Part shown: one piece after another, positions 1 through 12,700 of the stretch | How the letters are laid out: every line of letters begins with the position of its first letter | Numbering within the stretch: position 1 is the first letter of the stretch | Origin: Mortierella alpina | Lineage: Eukaryota > Mortierellomycota > Mortierellomycetes > Mortierellales > Mortierellaceae | Assembly: GCA_029449245.1 (NCBI GenBank) | Contig: JANATF010000003.1 | Span: 2,790,001-2,854,000, forward strand | Direction of reading: 5' to 3' | Length of the DNA: 64,000 bases | Program-made: the position numbers and the translations under genes | The notes under the pieces: model-generated | Database searches by the model: none | Told to the model about the DNA's origin: nothing | The model's input: the letters and a program-made list of their open reading frames with translations, nothing else

Positions 1-3000
1 GTGATCTCCCAGATTGTGGGAATTTCCCATTTTGGTGTCTCGCTGATCACGACCATTACCTTTGCTGTTGTGCCTTCGAATCAGCTCTTCGGAGGCATGT
101 CGAAGACCTCGCGCAAGAATCTGGCCTCGCAGACGTTCACGGCCTCGTTCCCAAAGCTGAAAGGATCTGATCGGGCGCTGTCCGTCTTTCTCTGGGTCCT
201 CGTCTTTGGGTGCAAACTGGTGGAGTCATACTTTTTCCTCGCGCGCTCGTTCATGGATCCACTCAAGGCTCTCTACTCTGAACGCATTCCAAACTGCAAG
301 GACAAGTATCTGGGCCAGACACTATGCACTCTAATGCCGGTGTTCACGGTCGTGATCATGTTTGTGGTCGATCTGGTTCTTTTCTTCCTCGACACATATC
401 TTTGGTACGTGATCTGGAACACCATCTTCTCTGTCGTCCTCTCCTTCAGGCTGGGGATCTCGGCTTGGACCCCCTGGCGCAGCATCATATCGAAGCTTCC
501 AAAGCGCATCTACGCTAAGCTGCTCGCCACATCTGACATGGACATCAAGTACAAACCCAAGGCACTCTGCTCCCAGGTCTGGAACGCTATCGTCATCTCC
601 ATGTACCGCGAGCACCTTTTATCGATTGAGCATGTGCAGCGCATGTTGTACCAACAGGTTCCTTCCGAAAATGAAGGCAAGTCTACTCTCAAGGCTCCCA
701 CATTTTTTGTGGCGCAAGAGGATTCCTCCATAAAGGACGAATTCTACCCGCGTCAGTCAGAAGCGGAACGCCGGATCAACTTTTTTGCTCAGTCCCTGTC
801 AACGCCAATCCCAGAACCACTGCCAGTGGACGAGATGCCCACCTTTACGGTGCTCGTGCCTCACTACTCTGAAAAGACGTTGCTATCGCTCCGGGAGATC
901 ATCAGGGAGGAGGATCAGCACTCGCGCGTGACCTTGTTGGAATATCTGAAGCAACTTCATGCTGTCGAGTGGGACAATTTTGTGAGGGACACCAAAATAC
1001 TGGCCGAGGAATCAGCATTGTTGAGCGATCTCAGCGGGTTCGGACCGTCCGGAAGTAGCGGCGACAAGGAAAGCCATAGAGACATGGACAAGGCCAACGA
1101 CGACCTCCCGTTCTACAGCATTGGATTCAAGTCGGCCTCACCAGAGTTTACAATCCGCACGCGCATTTGGGCTTCTCTCCGTGCCCAGACATTGTACCGC
1201 ACAGTCTCTGGATTCATGAACTACGCCAAGGCCATCAAGCTGCTCTACCGCATCGAGAACCCAGAGATTGTACAGCAGTTTGGTGGTAATGGCGACCGTT
1301 TAGAACGTGAGCTGGAGCGAATATCAAACCAAAAGTTCAAGTTTGTGGTCTCGATGCAGCGCTTCACAAAGTTCAGCAAGGAGGAAGCCGAAAATGCAGA
1401 ATTCCTGCTGCGGGCTTACCCCAATTTGCAGATTGCTTACCTGGATGAGCGCCCATCAGGAGTCGTTGGCGAGGAGCCGGTGGTATACTCAGTGCTGATC
1501 GATGGCAAATGTGAGATCATGCCTAATGGGAAGCGTCAGCCCCGTTTCCAGATCCGACTTCCGGGCAACCCGATCTTGGGCGATGGCAAATCCGACAACC
1601 AGAACCATTCAGTCATCTTTGCACGTGGCGAGTACGTCCAATTGGTCGATGCCAACCAAGACAATTACCTGGAGGAGGCGCTCAAGATTCGCAACGTCCT
1701 CGCAGAATTTGAGCAATTGCACATGCCTGATCACTCACCCTACTCGCCTCAAGTCTCAGCCAAAGACGTCCCTGAGCCGGTTGCTATTGTTGGAGCCCGT
1801 GAGTACATTTTTTCCGAGAACATTGGTGTCCTCGGCGATGTTGCCGCTGGAAAGGAGCAAACATTTGGTACACTGACCCAACGCATGATGGCAAAGATCG
1901 GTGGCAAACTGCATTACGGCCATCCTGATTTCCTCAACTTTATCTTCATGACGACCCGTGGAGGTAAGTGCTATTGGCGACGCTCACATGTTGCTTTTCC
2001 TTCGCTTCTTGCTCCCAGCAAATTAACTTCTCTCATGTCCTCTTTGCACTGAACTACTGTCAACTTCGTGCAGGTGTTAGCAAGGCACAAAAGGGTTTGC
2101 ATTTGAATGAGGACATCTATGCCGGTATAACAGCCTTCAATCGCGGCGGAAGGATAAAACACACCGAATACTATCAATGCGGCAAGGGACGCGACCTGGG
2201 CTTTGGATCGATTCTCAATTTCAACACAAAGATCGGCACAGGAATGGGCGAACAGATGCTATCTCGAGAGTATTACTACCTTGGAACACAGCTGCCGCTG
2301 GATCGGTTCCTCACGTTTTACTACGCCCATCCTGGATTTCATATCAACAACATATTTATTATGATGTCCGTGCAGCTGTTCATGTTCTCGATGATGTTCA
2401 TCGGATCCATGGCGTCCTCGGTCCAGATCTGTACTGATGTTGCCGAGATTGGCTGTGTGAACTTGGTTCCTGTGTACGACTGGATCAAGCGCTGCGTGCT
2501 GTCAATCTTCATCGTCTTCTTCATCGCCTTCCTACCCTTGTTTCTTCAAGAGTTTATGGAGCGTGGATTCATACGGAGCCTGGTTCGTCTCGGAAAGCAT
2601 TTCATGTCTCTGTCTCCGTTGTTCGAAGTCTTTGTGACCCAAATCTACACCAACTCGATCCTGACCAACCTGTCCTTTGGAGGCGCACGCTACATTGCCA
2701 CAGGCCGAGGCTTTGCCACGACAAGAACTCCTTTCAGTTTGCTTTATTCGCGATTCGCTGGTCCATCGCTCTATCTCGGAATGAGGACACTGGCGATGCT
2801 AATATTCGCCTCGCTTACCATGTGGGTGCCTCACTTGATGTACTTTTGGGTCTCTGTCCTGGCCCTGGTGATCTCGCCATTCATTTTCAACCCGCACCAA
2901 TTTTCGTTCACGGAGTTCTTGCTCGACTACCGCGAGTTTTTGCGTTGGCTCTCTCGCGGCAACTCGCGGATCCACGCATCGTCATGGATCTCTTACTGCC

Positions 3001-3935
3001 GCACCCTCCGAACTCGCATCACCGGATACAAACGCAAGCGCCTTGGACACCCGTCTGAGAAACTGGGCGGAGACATGCCCAAGGCTAATTTTGGGGTCAT
3101 CTTTGTTTCAGAGATCGTCTTCCCCTTGCTGCAGCTGGCGGTCTGTGTGCTCTGTTACATGTTCGTCCGATCCTTCCCCACTGGTGTCGACAATCAAGGC
3201 GCTGCCATCTACACAAGCGGGCTGCTCCGCATTGGCGTATTTGCTCTTGGACCCATCATTCTGAATGCAGCAGTTCTAGCTACACTCTTCGGCATCTCCC
3301 TCATGATCGGACCATGCATGAACATATGCTGTGTCAAGTTTGGGTCCGTCATGGCAGCCATCGCTCATGCCGTCGCAGTGTTAACGATGCTTGGGTTTTT
3401 CGAAGCACTGTGGGCGCTGGAAGCCTGGAACACCTCCCATGCAATTTTGGGAATTATTGCAGCCATTGCCGTCCAACGGTTTGTCTTCAAGGTCCTGATT
3501 GCCGTGTTCCTGACCCGAGAGTTCAAGCACGACGAGACCAACCGCGCATGGTGGACAGGCAAATGGCATGGCCGTGGTTTGGGAACACACGCGATCTCGC
3601 AGCCCTTGCGAGAGTACATCTGCAAAACAATTGAAATGTCCATGTTCGCATGCGACTTTATCATGGGTCATGTCATTCTGTTCTTGTTGTTCCCGATCTG
3701 CCTGGTCCCTTGGATCGACCGCTGGCACTCGACTATGCTGTTCTGGCTCCGACCCAGCAAACAAATCCGAGCGCCTATCTTTTCGACCAAGCTGCGGGCA
3801 CAACGTCGACGGACCGCATGGCTGTATGGAATTCTGTTCGTTCTGCTTATGGCCACTTTTGTCATGCTAATCGTTGGTCCCTTGGTATTCCCTCAGTACA
3901 TGCCCAAGAACATTGGCACGATGATCCCCATCTGA
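1..3935 (+). CDS. FKS1: 1,3-beta-glucan synthase catalytic subunit (5'-truncated by window edge)
   Basis: Polymerises UDP-glucose into the beta-1,3-glucan of the cell wall at the plasma membrane (family GT48). The window opens inside the gene, in frame 1; about 1274 residues are present and the N-terminal part (several hundred residues in relatives) lies upstream. One intron is clear, 1964-2073 (GTAAGT...CAG), joining TTRG to GVSKAQKG and restoring family sequence through NEDIYAG and [18 protein letters not shown]. The cytosolic catalytic region is followed by many hydrophobic segments from about 2340 onward, the usual C-terminal membrane block. Strings such as [20 protein letters not shown] and [16 protein letters not shown] are typical of fungal FKS proteins. 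The segment DWIKRCVL at 2478-2501 corresponds to echinocandin hot spot 2. Stop TGA at 3933-3935. Family assignment is very secure; which paralogue it is cannot be decided. Confidence 0.96.
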
Positions 3936-4273
3936 GATTGTATAGAATGATAGAGAGTAGGAATGGCATATCGAGCTCGATTCTTTCTTTTATATCTACT
4001 TGTACAAGAACATCGCTCTCACTCGCATGGGCAGATTCGCTCAAACAAACCTGGCGGCAGCTCCTGAATGCTGAGAACGCAAGATAAATAAGGCTGCAAA
4101 GCCTAATGCTACATTGCAGCCTTTCTGGCGCTGTGAATCTCTGGCACAAAACGAAGTAATCCTGTGCGCTTTTCTTCCTCCATCCAACTCGAGTTCTAGC
4201 GTTATTGCTCCATCCTCTTCACACCCCTTCATTCCTGACCCCATACCTCGTGTGCTTTAAGACCAGCTGGAAG
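3936..4273. other. Intergenic: glucan synthase 3' end and leader of next gene
   Basis: No gene seen. It should hold the 3' UTR of the glucan synthase and the promoter and leader of the downstream gene on the same strand. Confidence 0.5.
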
Positions 4274-6145
4274 ATGCAGGCGGCAGAGATTCACCATGGC
4301 GATCATGACTTATCCGATTACAAGGGTGCATACCGAGGGGATGAGGATTTCGACATGGATAGTTTCATAACCGCCAGCTCCTTTCACAACACCGATCTTG
4401 ATGAGCAGCACCATGTCCACAAAGTCGAGTACTTGCACAGTTGTCGAAGAGCAATTGAGTTTACGCACGTAAACACCGGGAGTCGCCAAGCAGACGGTGC
4501 GAACGATCAAGGACCCCACAGCAGTAGCAGCATCAGCTGTAACAAAGAAGTTGCCGTCGATACAAGAAGTGCAGTTTCATCTGAACAAACGGATCTCGAA
4601 AGCCGTTCAAGGCAGCTGTCGGTGCAGGACCAGACCCGCTCTCAAATGCGGATGAAGAACACCCGCCTCGGACCACAGCAACAGACACAAGCGCTGTCCA
4701 CGGTGGAGCCTCGATCTAATATTGACAAAACGCAGGATTCGCCAAACGGTATGATACATCCATCGGTCAAGACATGCTCTAAATTGATCGAACGGTCAAT
4801 AACAGAGACTACGGTGAGCAACGAGAAATCTTTTCTCTCTCCATGGCTTCCATCGGCGATGCTTGTCGCAATTGATGCCTTTACAACTGCATCCTATCCA
4901 GAACAGGCGTGCTTCCCGTTCCACAGATCTATCAGTTCTTCGACTCGCGAGCCAGAGGTGGTTTATTTCAGAGATTCGCCGCAGAGACAATGCGCACTCA
5001 TTGGCAGTGGAAGCAGTGTCTGCTTGCCTTCCGCACAAGCTGCCTCAGTCTCCAGCACACCACTACCCTATCGATCTTCGCGTTTGCCATTGACGATTCC
5101 GTTTCCCTTTCCTTATCTTCCTCTTTTAATAACTCCCGATTCGACAGCTTGTTCTTCTCCCCACCGCATGATTGGATCCTGGCGCGACGAGTGCGCAACA
5201 ACACATTCAAGGCATTCGACCGGGTCCACAAGCCAAACCTTCCCGCTTGACGGCCACGAGGATAATCAGAGCGGTATCTCGTCCACCGCCAACAAGGACG
5301 GCAAAGTTCAACACACCACCGACAGTGCTCAGGATCTTGAACAGGCAGACATTCGGCAGCATCTTTCGCACCTTGTGTGTTCTACGGGTACAGCCGCTTT
5401 TGCTTTCTTGAGCTCGTTGCCCAGTCAGTTCTCAACTGGTTTCCCACAAGCGTTGCTACTACAACTCTTTGGAAGCGCTGCAGGTGATAAAGATGCACAG
5501 GATGAAACTTCGGATGCTTCAATATCCAACAACTCTTCCCTCAACGCAAACAAGATGACCAGCATCCAACCCGTCGCTCACTCATCTCCAGTTACCCAGG
5601 CTCGTCACCGATCCGATTCAAAATCCGATGCCATCGTATGCACCCACAAAGCTGTACTCCACACGGGTGCCGACGATCAATTGGCGCACGACCTGGCTCT
5701 CAGGAGAGGATATCGTCACCGCCGCTCCACTGAAATCGACACGACCGATGAGAGCGATTCCTCCGCCCTGAGGCTTGCATCTGATCCTCCACCAAAGCAA
5801 TTACACACATCCAAGCTGAAGTTTGAGGCGAAGTCCCAATCCAAGTGTTCGTCTCGTCGTCCTCTGCAGACGATTCCAGGACCTGAAGGGCTCGATCCAG
5901 AGATCCGCCGAGAGCTGGAGACCCAGGGACTTTCGTCCTTGTATCTGTATGATAAGGTCTTTGACCGACAGCGGCGACAATGGTGGGATCCACGACGATA
6001 CGGGCTCAAGAAGTTCATTGTTTGTGACGCGATGCGGATACCAAGACCATGCACTATGGTTCTGTTGAGTATCTTGATTGTTACCATTGCTTGTATGTAT
6101 CGGCAACCGAAAACGTGTATTTATATGTATATCTATGACTTTTGA
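4274..6145 (+). CDS. Unknown serine-rich protein with C-terminal membrane segment
   Basis: I do not recognise this protein. The first ATG of the open frame is at 4274 (starts MQAAEIHHGD), giving 623 residues. Most of it is low-complexity, rich in Ser, Thr, Gln and Asp, and probably disordered. The only ordered-looking part is the last ~90 residues: a charged, aromatic block (DPEIRRELETQGLSSLYLYD, then RRQWWDPRRYGLKKF) runs straight into a single hydrophobic stretch (TMVLLSILIVTIACMY), which looks like a tail anchor or single-pass segment. An alternative end is possible: a GTATGT donor at 6093 and a CAG acceptor ending at 6227 would splice out 135 bases and replace the tail after IVTIA with LKVPFE and a stop at 6245-6247. 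It lies between the glucan synthase (same strand) and the ING gene (converging). A membrane or wall role is only a guess. Confidence 0.6.
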   Translation: MQAAEIHHGDHDLSDYKGAYRGDEDFDMDSFITASSFHNTDLDEQHHVHKVEYLHSCRRAIEFTHVNTGSRQADGANDQGPHSSSSISCNKEVAVDTRSAVSSEQTDLESRSRQLSVQDQTRSQMRMKNTRLGPQQQTQALSTVEPRSNIDKTQDSPNGMIHPSVKTCSKLIERSITETTVSNEKSFLSPWLPSAMLVAIDAFTTASYPEQACFPFHRSISSSTREPEVVYFRDSPQRQCALIGSGSSVCLPSAQAASVSSTPLPYRSSRLPLTIPFPFPYLPLLITPDSTACSSPHRMIGSWRDECATTHSRHSTGSTSQTFPLDGHEDNQSGISSTANKDGKVQHTTDSAQDLEQADIRQHLSHLVCSTGTAAFAFLSSLPSQFSTGFPQALLLQLFGSAAGDKDAQDETSDASISNNSSLNANKMTSIQPVAHSSPVTQARHRSDSKSDAIVCTHKAVLHTGADDQLAHDLALRRGYRHRRSTEIDTTDESDSSALRLASDPPPKQLHTSKLKFEAKSQSKCSSRRPLQTIPGPEGLDPEIRRELETQGLSSLYLYDKVFDRQRRQWWDPRRYGLKKFIVCDAMRIPRPCTMVLLSILIVTIACMYRQPKTCIYMYIYDF

Positions 6146-6413
6146 GGTTCATTGATATTCACTTCCAACTTCCTCCGCAATGCTGTGTCTTTTTTCATGT
6201 CAAATAGTGCCGCTCACTCTAAGGCAGTGAAAGTCCCTTTCGAATAGTTTGGTCCATGTTTAGTATATATTACAATTTCTTTTGGTTTTTATTGACAAGC
6301 TGCCCGTGAAGGGTGCCTGTTCCTGGCACAACAGAGACTCGCGCGCCCAGGAACCCAAGAATTCGCCCAACTGGCAATTAAAAAAAAAAAAAACACTCTG
6401 TCTCCCATAGATT

Positions 6414-8156
6414 TTACTTCTTTTGAGGCTTCTTGGACTTTTGAGAACAGTCTTTGCAGTACCACTTTCCTTTTGGTGGTGCCTTGAGGCCTGCACACGA
6501 TAGATGGAACCATTCGATTTCACACTATTCATGATACACGGTGGATAAAGGAAATGAGTAGCCGAAAAAAAGGAGTTAGCAGGGTAAAGTACGGTAGCGT
6601 CCTGAGGAGCAAACACACTCATTGTCGGCATCAAGGTCTAAAACCCATAAAAAAGACATACATCTCCATTGTCGCAGGCAACCATTTCTCCATACGACAC
6701 CTGCTGACAATAGCAGTATAATGGCTCGTTGGGATCGATCGGTAACTCTGCAAATGATCTATTGCGACAGGGAACAAGACAGAGCGTACAGTCAGCCAAT
6801 CTCCTTCCCATTGTATGTAAGTCCGAAATGAAGCGACACAAAAGCGTTGGGATGAGTTTTCCGTAACATACGCCTTCTTTGTGACCCTGGATCCACCGGC
6901 TGTTGCCACTGAATCTTTCTTGCGCTTATCTGTGGCGCTTGACGATGGGGTTGCAGCATTGCTGCCGCTGTTGTTGGTGATGTGTCCTTGCTTCTTCCCT
7001 AGAGATTCCGAAAAAAGACAGAACACAACGTAAGTCCCTGATCTTCACATCTATTTTTTCTCGGATGAAATCATATTCCAGCTTCTTTAGTAGCCTATCC
7101 TGCACTTACGTTTTGGTGTTGGGGCGTCCGTGGATGAAGAGGCTCCTATGAAATTGACACGGAGGTAACCATCGTTGTTAGTCATGACGATTGCTCTGCC
7201 AGCGTTCTCGATGTCAGGCAGGGTTGAAAATGAGGCCCGTAATTCCTACCCTTTTTGCTAGAAGTGGTGTTGCCGGATGCGGCCGCGTTGGACGAGTCCT
7301 CTTTACGGTCAGCAGCGGTTGAGCCTGAGGCTGCGGAGGTGGTGTTGTTACCGAGTCGTCCTGGTCCAATCATTTGCTCATCCTCGTACTTTTGCAGATC
7401 ATCATCCAAGCGCCTTACATGTCGATCGACCTATACATAAATATATATGTCACCGGTCAGATATAAACCAATAGCGGTATTAAGCCATATGTCAAGGGAG
7501 TCGAGGATGTCGTGAGGACCAGGAAGGTGCAGTGATAGGTCTCCTCATAAAACATGACATGTGGAGCAACGCTAAGACTTACAACATCGTACGCAGCTGT
7601 GGCAAGCGCAACCTTTTCCTCGCCCTGCCTCAAGCTCTCAACTAGCATCTCATTCAGGGACTGGAGCATTTTGATCCTTTCCTGCGGAGACAGCTCTGTA
7701 ACATTGTCAATAAACTCGCCGGCTTTCGCGCCCACGGAGGCCATGATGGCTAAGCGATCCAGAGAACGGTGAAAAAGATTCACAACGCCGCGTAGGTTAA
7801 TTGGTATTTCGTTTCTGGGTTATGGTGTTGGGCATCAGCGTTCAAGGTGGCGCGTTCCAAGCTCCAAGAAAAATAAAAGAAAAAAAAAACGCTTCTGGTG
7901 GAGCTTACATTGAGCTTTGGCATCCAAATCTTGCATCAACGTGAACTGGCGTTGCAGTTCCAATGGTAATGACTCGACAGCTGTTTTGCAGATACATTGG
8001 AGAGCAGTTGAAGTTAATTGATGCTGGTGTGGAAGGATCCGGCGATGAAGGTCTCGATTGTTGCGGCAAGGAAGCCAACTTACTGTCGAGATAGTCATCG
8101 AGGTACGCGAGGGATTCTGCTGCCCGCGTGGCAGTTGATCCTGCTGAAGCCTTCAT
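6414..8156 (-). CDS. ING-family PHD-finger protein (histone acetyltransferase/deacetylase subunit)
   Basis: Chromatin reader of the inhibitor-of-growth family, which binds H3K4me3 and recruits NuA4-type acetyltransferase or Rpd3-type deacetylase complexes. I rebuilt eight exons on the minus strand: 8156-8084, 7980-7909, 7749-7583, 7430-7250, 7145-7110, 6998-6872, 6758-6662, 6524-6414. All phases close, giving 287 residues. The N-terminal ING helix region reads [20 protein letters not shown], followed by [19 protein letters not shown], as in ING4/5 and yeast Yng2. A basic, Ser/Thr-rich linker follows. The C-terminal PHD finger has the full C4HC3 set: [33 protein letters not shown], ending in a Lys-rich tail. 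Donors are mostly GTAAGT or GTATGT. It diverges from the Zn2Cys6 gene at 9742. Family is secure; the complex it joins is inferred. Confidence 0.92.
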
Positions 8157-8212
8157 GCGTGCGTGTGTGTGCGTGTGTGTGAGCGTGTGTATGCGTGTGT
8201 GTGCGTGTGGAT
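8157..8212. repeat. GT-rich microsatellite abutting the ING start codon
   Basis: Runs of alternating GT/GC dinucleotides immediately upstream of the ING start codon (CA-rich in the sense of that gene). It would sit in the 5' UTR or core promoter. Confidence 0.85.
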
Positions 8213-9550
8213 GCAAGCGTGGTGTCTGTAAGAGTGCGTGTAGAAGGCGAGCGGTGGAATGCAGTTGGAGCGAGTCAGAGAGGAGAGACAAAGAAGGAAA
8301 GCGGATGAATGGAGACCTCAAACGGCAGAGCCTTCAAGAAAGTGTGGGCGTGGAGTGGAGGGCGGAAAGTGGCTTTGCCAACGTGCTCTAATTGAGCGGC
8401 TCACTCGAGTGCGATCCCATAATTGCAAGAAGCAACTCAAATGCCACTATATAACCTCATGAGCTTCAGTGTACTACTGGCTACCGATCCCTCGCTGAGG
8501 GAAAAGTGCATACGAATCTCACATATTAATAATCGGCGGGGACGAAAGACCCGCTGCAAATGAGAGGCACAGAGACGGAGTTGAGCTTCTCAAGTGACTG
8601 CACTGTGCCGCCATTGGATGAGACAAGGCCTATAGTCTTCTCGGAAAGCATCCCTTGGCTTCTCTTTGACCTCCGTTGCTTTGCAGCCTCTCACGAGGGG
8701 TGGATAAAGACACAAAGTGTAGAAGGGCCCTTCCTCCCACACTGCCTATTTTTTTTTCTCGCTTGCTCTCCTTTCTTTCGGCTTTCTTTCTTCTTTTTTT
8801 ACTTCGTCGTTCACCATACTCCCCTGCTGGTGCATCTTGTCGATGACCTGGCTGTCTACGAAAAGCTATCCAAGTGATATTGCAGCACAAGATGGGTTGC
8901 GGTCGAAAAGGGACTAGCGGTGCCCGTACCTTGATCCGATCAAAATCGCCTGCATTTTTTTGAGTGGCCGGTACGTCTCTTTGCCACCACCCCCATCTTC
9001 GTCTGATGAAGCTCTGAGAGACCACATCTCTATGGCAGCATGAAGCAGAGTTGACAAGAGGGTCCAAGATCCCTCGACTACACTTTCGGCGCTTCTCTTT
9101 GGCATGCTGGAGTGGAGCAACTGGTTGAGTTGGGTGGACTCTCAGATCGTACAAGGGCCCAGATCCGAAAGCATCTTTACAGGAGTATATCATTTTCAGG
9201 CCATGACGGTTGCTAGTCTACTGTAGACTACCTTTACCTTGGGAATGCTACGTCCTTGAGCTGCAACAGAGCAGAGGAAAAAAGAGGAGAGGTACAGCGG
9301 TACAGGAAAATGACGGCGATGGGGAGGAAAATAATGAGCCCCATTGCTCGCTCGATTCAATTTTGCGGTTTCTTTCGAACCTGTTTTTTAAGTGCGCCTC
9401 GCCTGTCGATGGGCAGAGAATAAAGGCCCGTTCCTCTTCACTCACCCACTGGCCGCTCTCTCTCTTAGACTCTTTTTTTTTTCCTGCTGCTGTTTTTCAA
9501 GCTGTTTACATCCATTCCTCCATCCCCATCCCTCCATCACGCAGCAGTCT

Positions 9551-9614
9551 GCAGCCCACTGCATCCCACTGCATCCCACTACATCCCACAGCATTCCACA
9601 GCATTCCACAGCAT
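9551..9614 (+). repeat. Decamer tandem repeat
   Basis: About six copies of a 10-base unit of the form GCATCCCACT, drifting to GCATTCCACA in the later copies. It lies about 130 bases upstream of the Zn2Cys6 start codon, within the likely leader or promoter. Confidence 0.85.
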
Positions 9615-9741
9615 CGACCCGCCCACGGTTCCATCCTACCTCGCGCTGTGACACTTGCGGTCTCAATCCTAAACCCCTTCTCAAAACCGCTTTGCTTTGC
9701 TCTCCATTGCTCCGCGTGGGATCCACCCTTGGCCCATCACC

Positions 9742-12700
9742 ATGAACAATCTTTTCCAGGACCCTAACCAGCCAGCGCTCTCGTCCGCGCCCTTGACCTA
9801 TAGCACCGACAACTCTACCAGCAACGCTGACATCAACAACCCGTTCCGGCTTCGGAGTTTAGACTATCCTCAACAACAGCAACCACAACCACAACCACCG
9901 CTGCCACACCAACACCAACACCACCTGGAGCAGCAGCAGCAGCATCAACACCAGTTGCAACTTCAACCATTCATACAGCTGCCATATCCGAACCAACAAC
10001 AATACCAACAGCAACCTCAAGCTCAGCTACAGCAGCCTCAGCTGAATCCAGGACATACTGTCTTGGACAGCTATCGTCCATTAGTCAATGACCCCTTCGG
10101 CACCTACAGTTCGAAAGCTCCTCACCGTCTTCAAAACGAGCCTTCCGGCCCGGAAGGTCCTACTCGTTCGCATCGACGAAGCATGTCGTCTGAGTATAGT
10201 CATTCAGTGCGCTTCAGTCCCAACAGGAACAATATCGTTGAGCCCACAGATCAAGCGACGTGGCTCCCGCGCCCCAAAATGCCAGGGCAGCCCTGCCTTG
10301 CCTGTAGCATGTCCAAAAAGCCATGCGATGGTGGATCGCCCTGTGGCCCTTGTCTTGTGAACAAAGTTCGATGCCATTATGACGGTGACAACAACACGCG
10401 CTTCTTTGGCATCGATGCGCTCCAACTTGACCACCCCTCGACTTTGCAGCAGCAACAACAACAGCAACAACAGCAACAACAACAACAACAACAACCACAA
10501 CGGGAGCACCAAATTCAGCAGGAAAGTCGTGACGATCCCGACAATCACTCTAAGTTAGGAAATACGTCTTCCCCGCGCAATACATCGCGCTCTCGCTCGA
10601 GATCCGGCTCAGGCTCTGCTTCCTCTATGACCTGGAGCAGCCAAGAGCAATCTTACCCCCGAGTCTCGCCCCTGATCTCTCCGTCCATCCTACTCACCGA
10701 TCAATCCCTCATATCCATCCCTCCCTTCCAAGAGTTTGCTCACCACGAACGGCCTCAGCACGCCAAGGTGACCCTGCCCTCCATATCCTCAATGGATTCC
10801 TCCATCATGCCTCGGTCCTCTGCGTCCTTATCCTCTGCATCGTCAACAAACTCGCGGTCCTCGTCCACAAGTAGGACTGGTGGCTCTTCATCTGCCAGAT
10901 CCTCACATCATTCAGGTAGGCGAGGTTACTTTTTTCTTTACAGCCGCTCTCAGATTTGAGAGAAAGTTCTCTTCTTCTCTCATTCACACTCGTCCATGTC
11001 TAAGCTTGAAAGTCTAACGCTGAGTTCATCACTGCTCCCTTGGTTCTCATTCTCTACCCCATGGTGTACATATCGCAGCAGAGCAGGTCTCATCACAAGG
11101 GCCAAGGCCGAATTCTAAGTCTAGCAGCGACCGCCCAATCCTCCCTGTTCAAGGATCCTCTGGTCGCTTACGTTCTCTTCCCAATGATGGTGGCCTCGCA
11201 TCTGGCGTGGCTATCGACGGCGACTCGATTGTCAAGAGACCTTCTACGAAGAAACATGCGCCTTTACCTATCCACAGCCCGAAAGATCCTCTTTACTCCC
11301 TGTCGAGTGCTAGTATTCGAGCACGCAAGAACGCTTTGGAAATGGAGAACATTCAGCGAGCCAGCCACCTATATGCCGACTTTGTGGCCAAGACCAAGAC
11401 TCTGCTGCAACCCGCCACCAATGACGAAGAAGCCGCTTCCAATGCGACAGTGGCCAGTGCTTCTGGAGAAGATTCCATGGATGTTGACGTGATAGAGCAG
11501 GGCAGCGATCCGCAGCAAGTGCTTGCTACTTCCCTATCAAACACGACCCTCGACAGCAGTGGACCTGTGAACCTCATGAACCCATCAACCTCAAGTACCT
11601 CTTGCAGCGAGGGCATCTTTACTTCAGCCCCAATCAACGGACTGCAAAGACTAGGACGTTCAGGCCTGTTGCACAGCTTGGTACAGCAATACTTTACTCT
11701 GGTCCACCCGCAGTTTATGATCCTGCACAAAAACCATTTTCTCGTCCGATTCTGGGCAGTTTATGGACCCTTCCCTGAGGCAAAGGACATGCACATTCAA
11801 CTCATGCATCGCGCCAAGCCCGAGAATGTATGGAAGGGCTCAATCGAGGGTCTCCCAAGTGAGGGACAAACCCCTTGTAACGACAGTTCCAACCCTCAGG
11901 ATTGCAGCCCACTCCTACTGATGGCCATGATTGCGTTAATCTCCCGGCATATAAACGATCGCGCGCCTTTACAGAGCACGGCCACGGATAAGCAGAGGCG
12001 ACTGGAAAAGAGCTTGGACCTGATCGGCGCCGACCTCACGACGGAAGGCGACTTGGCTAGCAGGTGCAAGGTGAGAGTTCAGGAGGCCCGTCTTGAAGAA
12101 CTGATGGAAACAGACGAGGAAGGAAAGAGTAGCAGTGCAGAAAATCCGTTAGACCGAGGAGAGCAATATTTTCTATGGGCAACGGAGCTTCTGAAGGCAG
12201 AGTATGAGGAGCCGTCGCTAACAGTAGTTCAGTCGATGCTTCTCTTGCGAGAATATGCCATCATGGCAGGCAATCACACTCAGGCGTATATGTATGGAGG
12301 CGCCGCTATTACTATGGCGATGGGTCTAGGGTGGCACCACGCACATCTAGGTCAGACACCCAACCGCGAAATGACCAGCAACCCATTACCCGTTGGTATG
12401 AACTCGGAATCGGAGAAAGCAGAGCAGGAGAAGCAAAGGGAAAAGAAGATCATTGACGAAGAACAGAAGTTGTGCTGGTGGCACTGCTTCATTATCGATC
12501 GCTGGATGTCAGCAGCATACAACCGCCCGGTCGTAAGTCTTGCATGTCCTACACTTCTCAATGCTTGAATTATACGCCCTTACTGCACCTGGCCAAGCCC
12601 TAACCTTTGCTGCTGACCTTTTCAATTTAGAATATCCCTGTGCACATCTTTGACAAGACCCATCTTCGACCACTCCCCAAGCCTTTAAAGATCACAAAGT

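Larger units (their letters stand above)
8157..9741. other. Divergent intergenic region between ING gene and Zn2Cys6 gene
   Basis: About 1.6 kb without a supportable gene; it should contain both promoters. It includes a GT-rich microsatellite next to the ING start, CT-rich runs, and a decamer tandem repeat close to the Zn2Cys6 start. Open frames here (for example 8630-9193 on the minus strand) lack recognisable protein character. Confidence 0.6.

Noticed and set aside
8630-9193. 187-residue open frame on the minus strand
   Set aside because: Low-complexity basic composition, no family features, lies in the divergent promoter region between two real genes.
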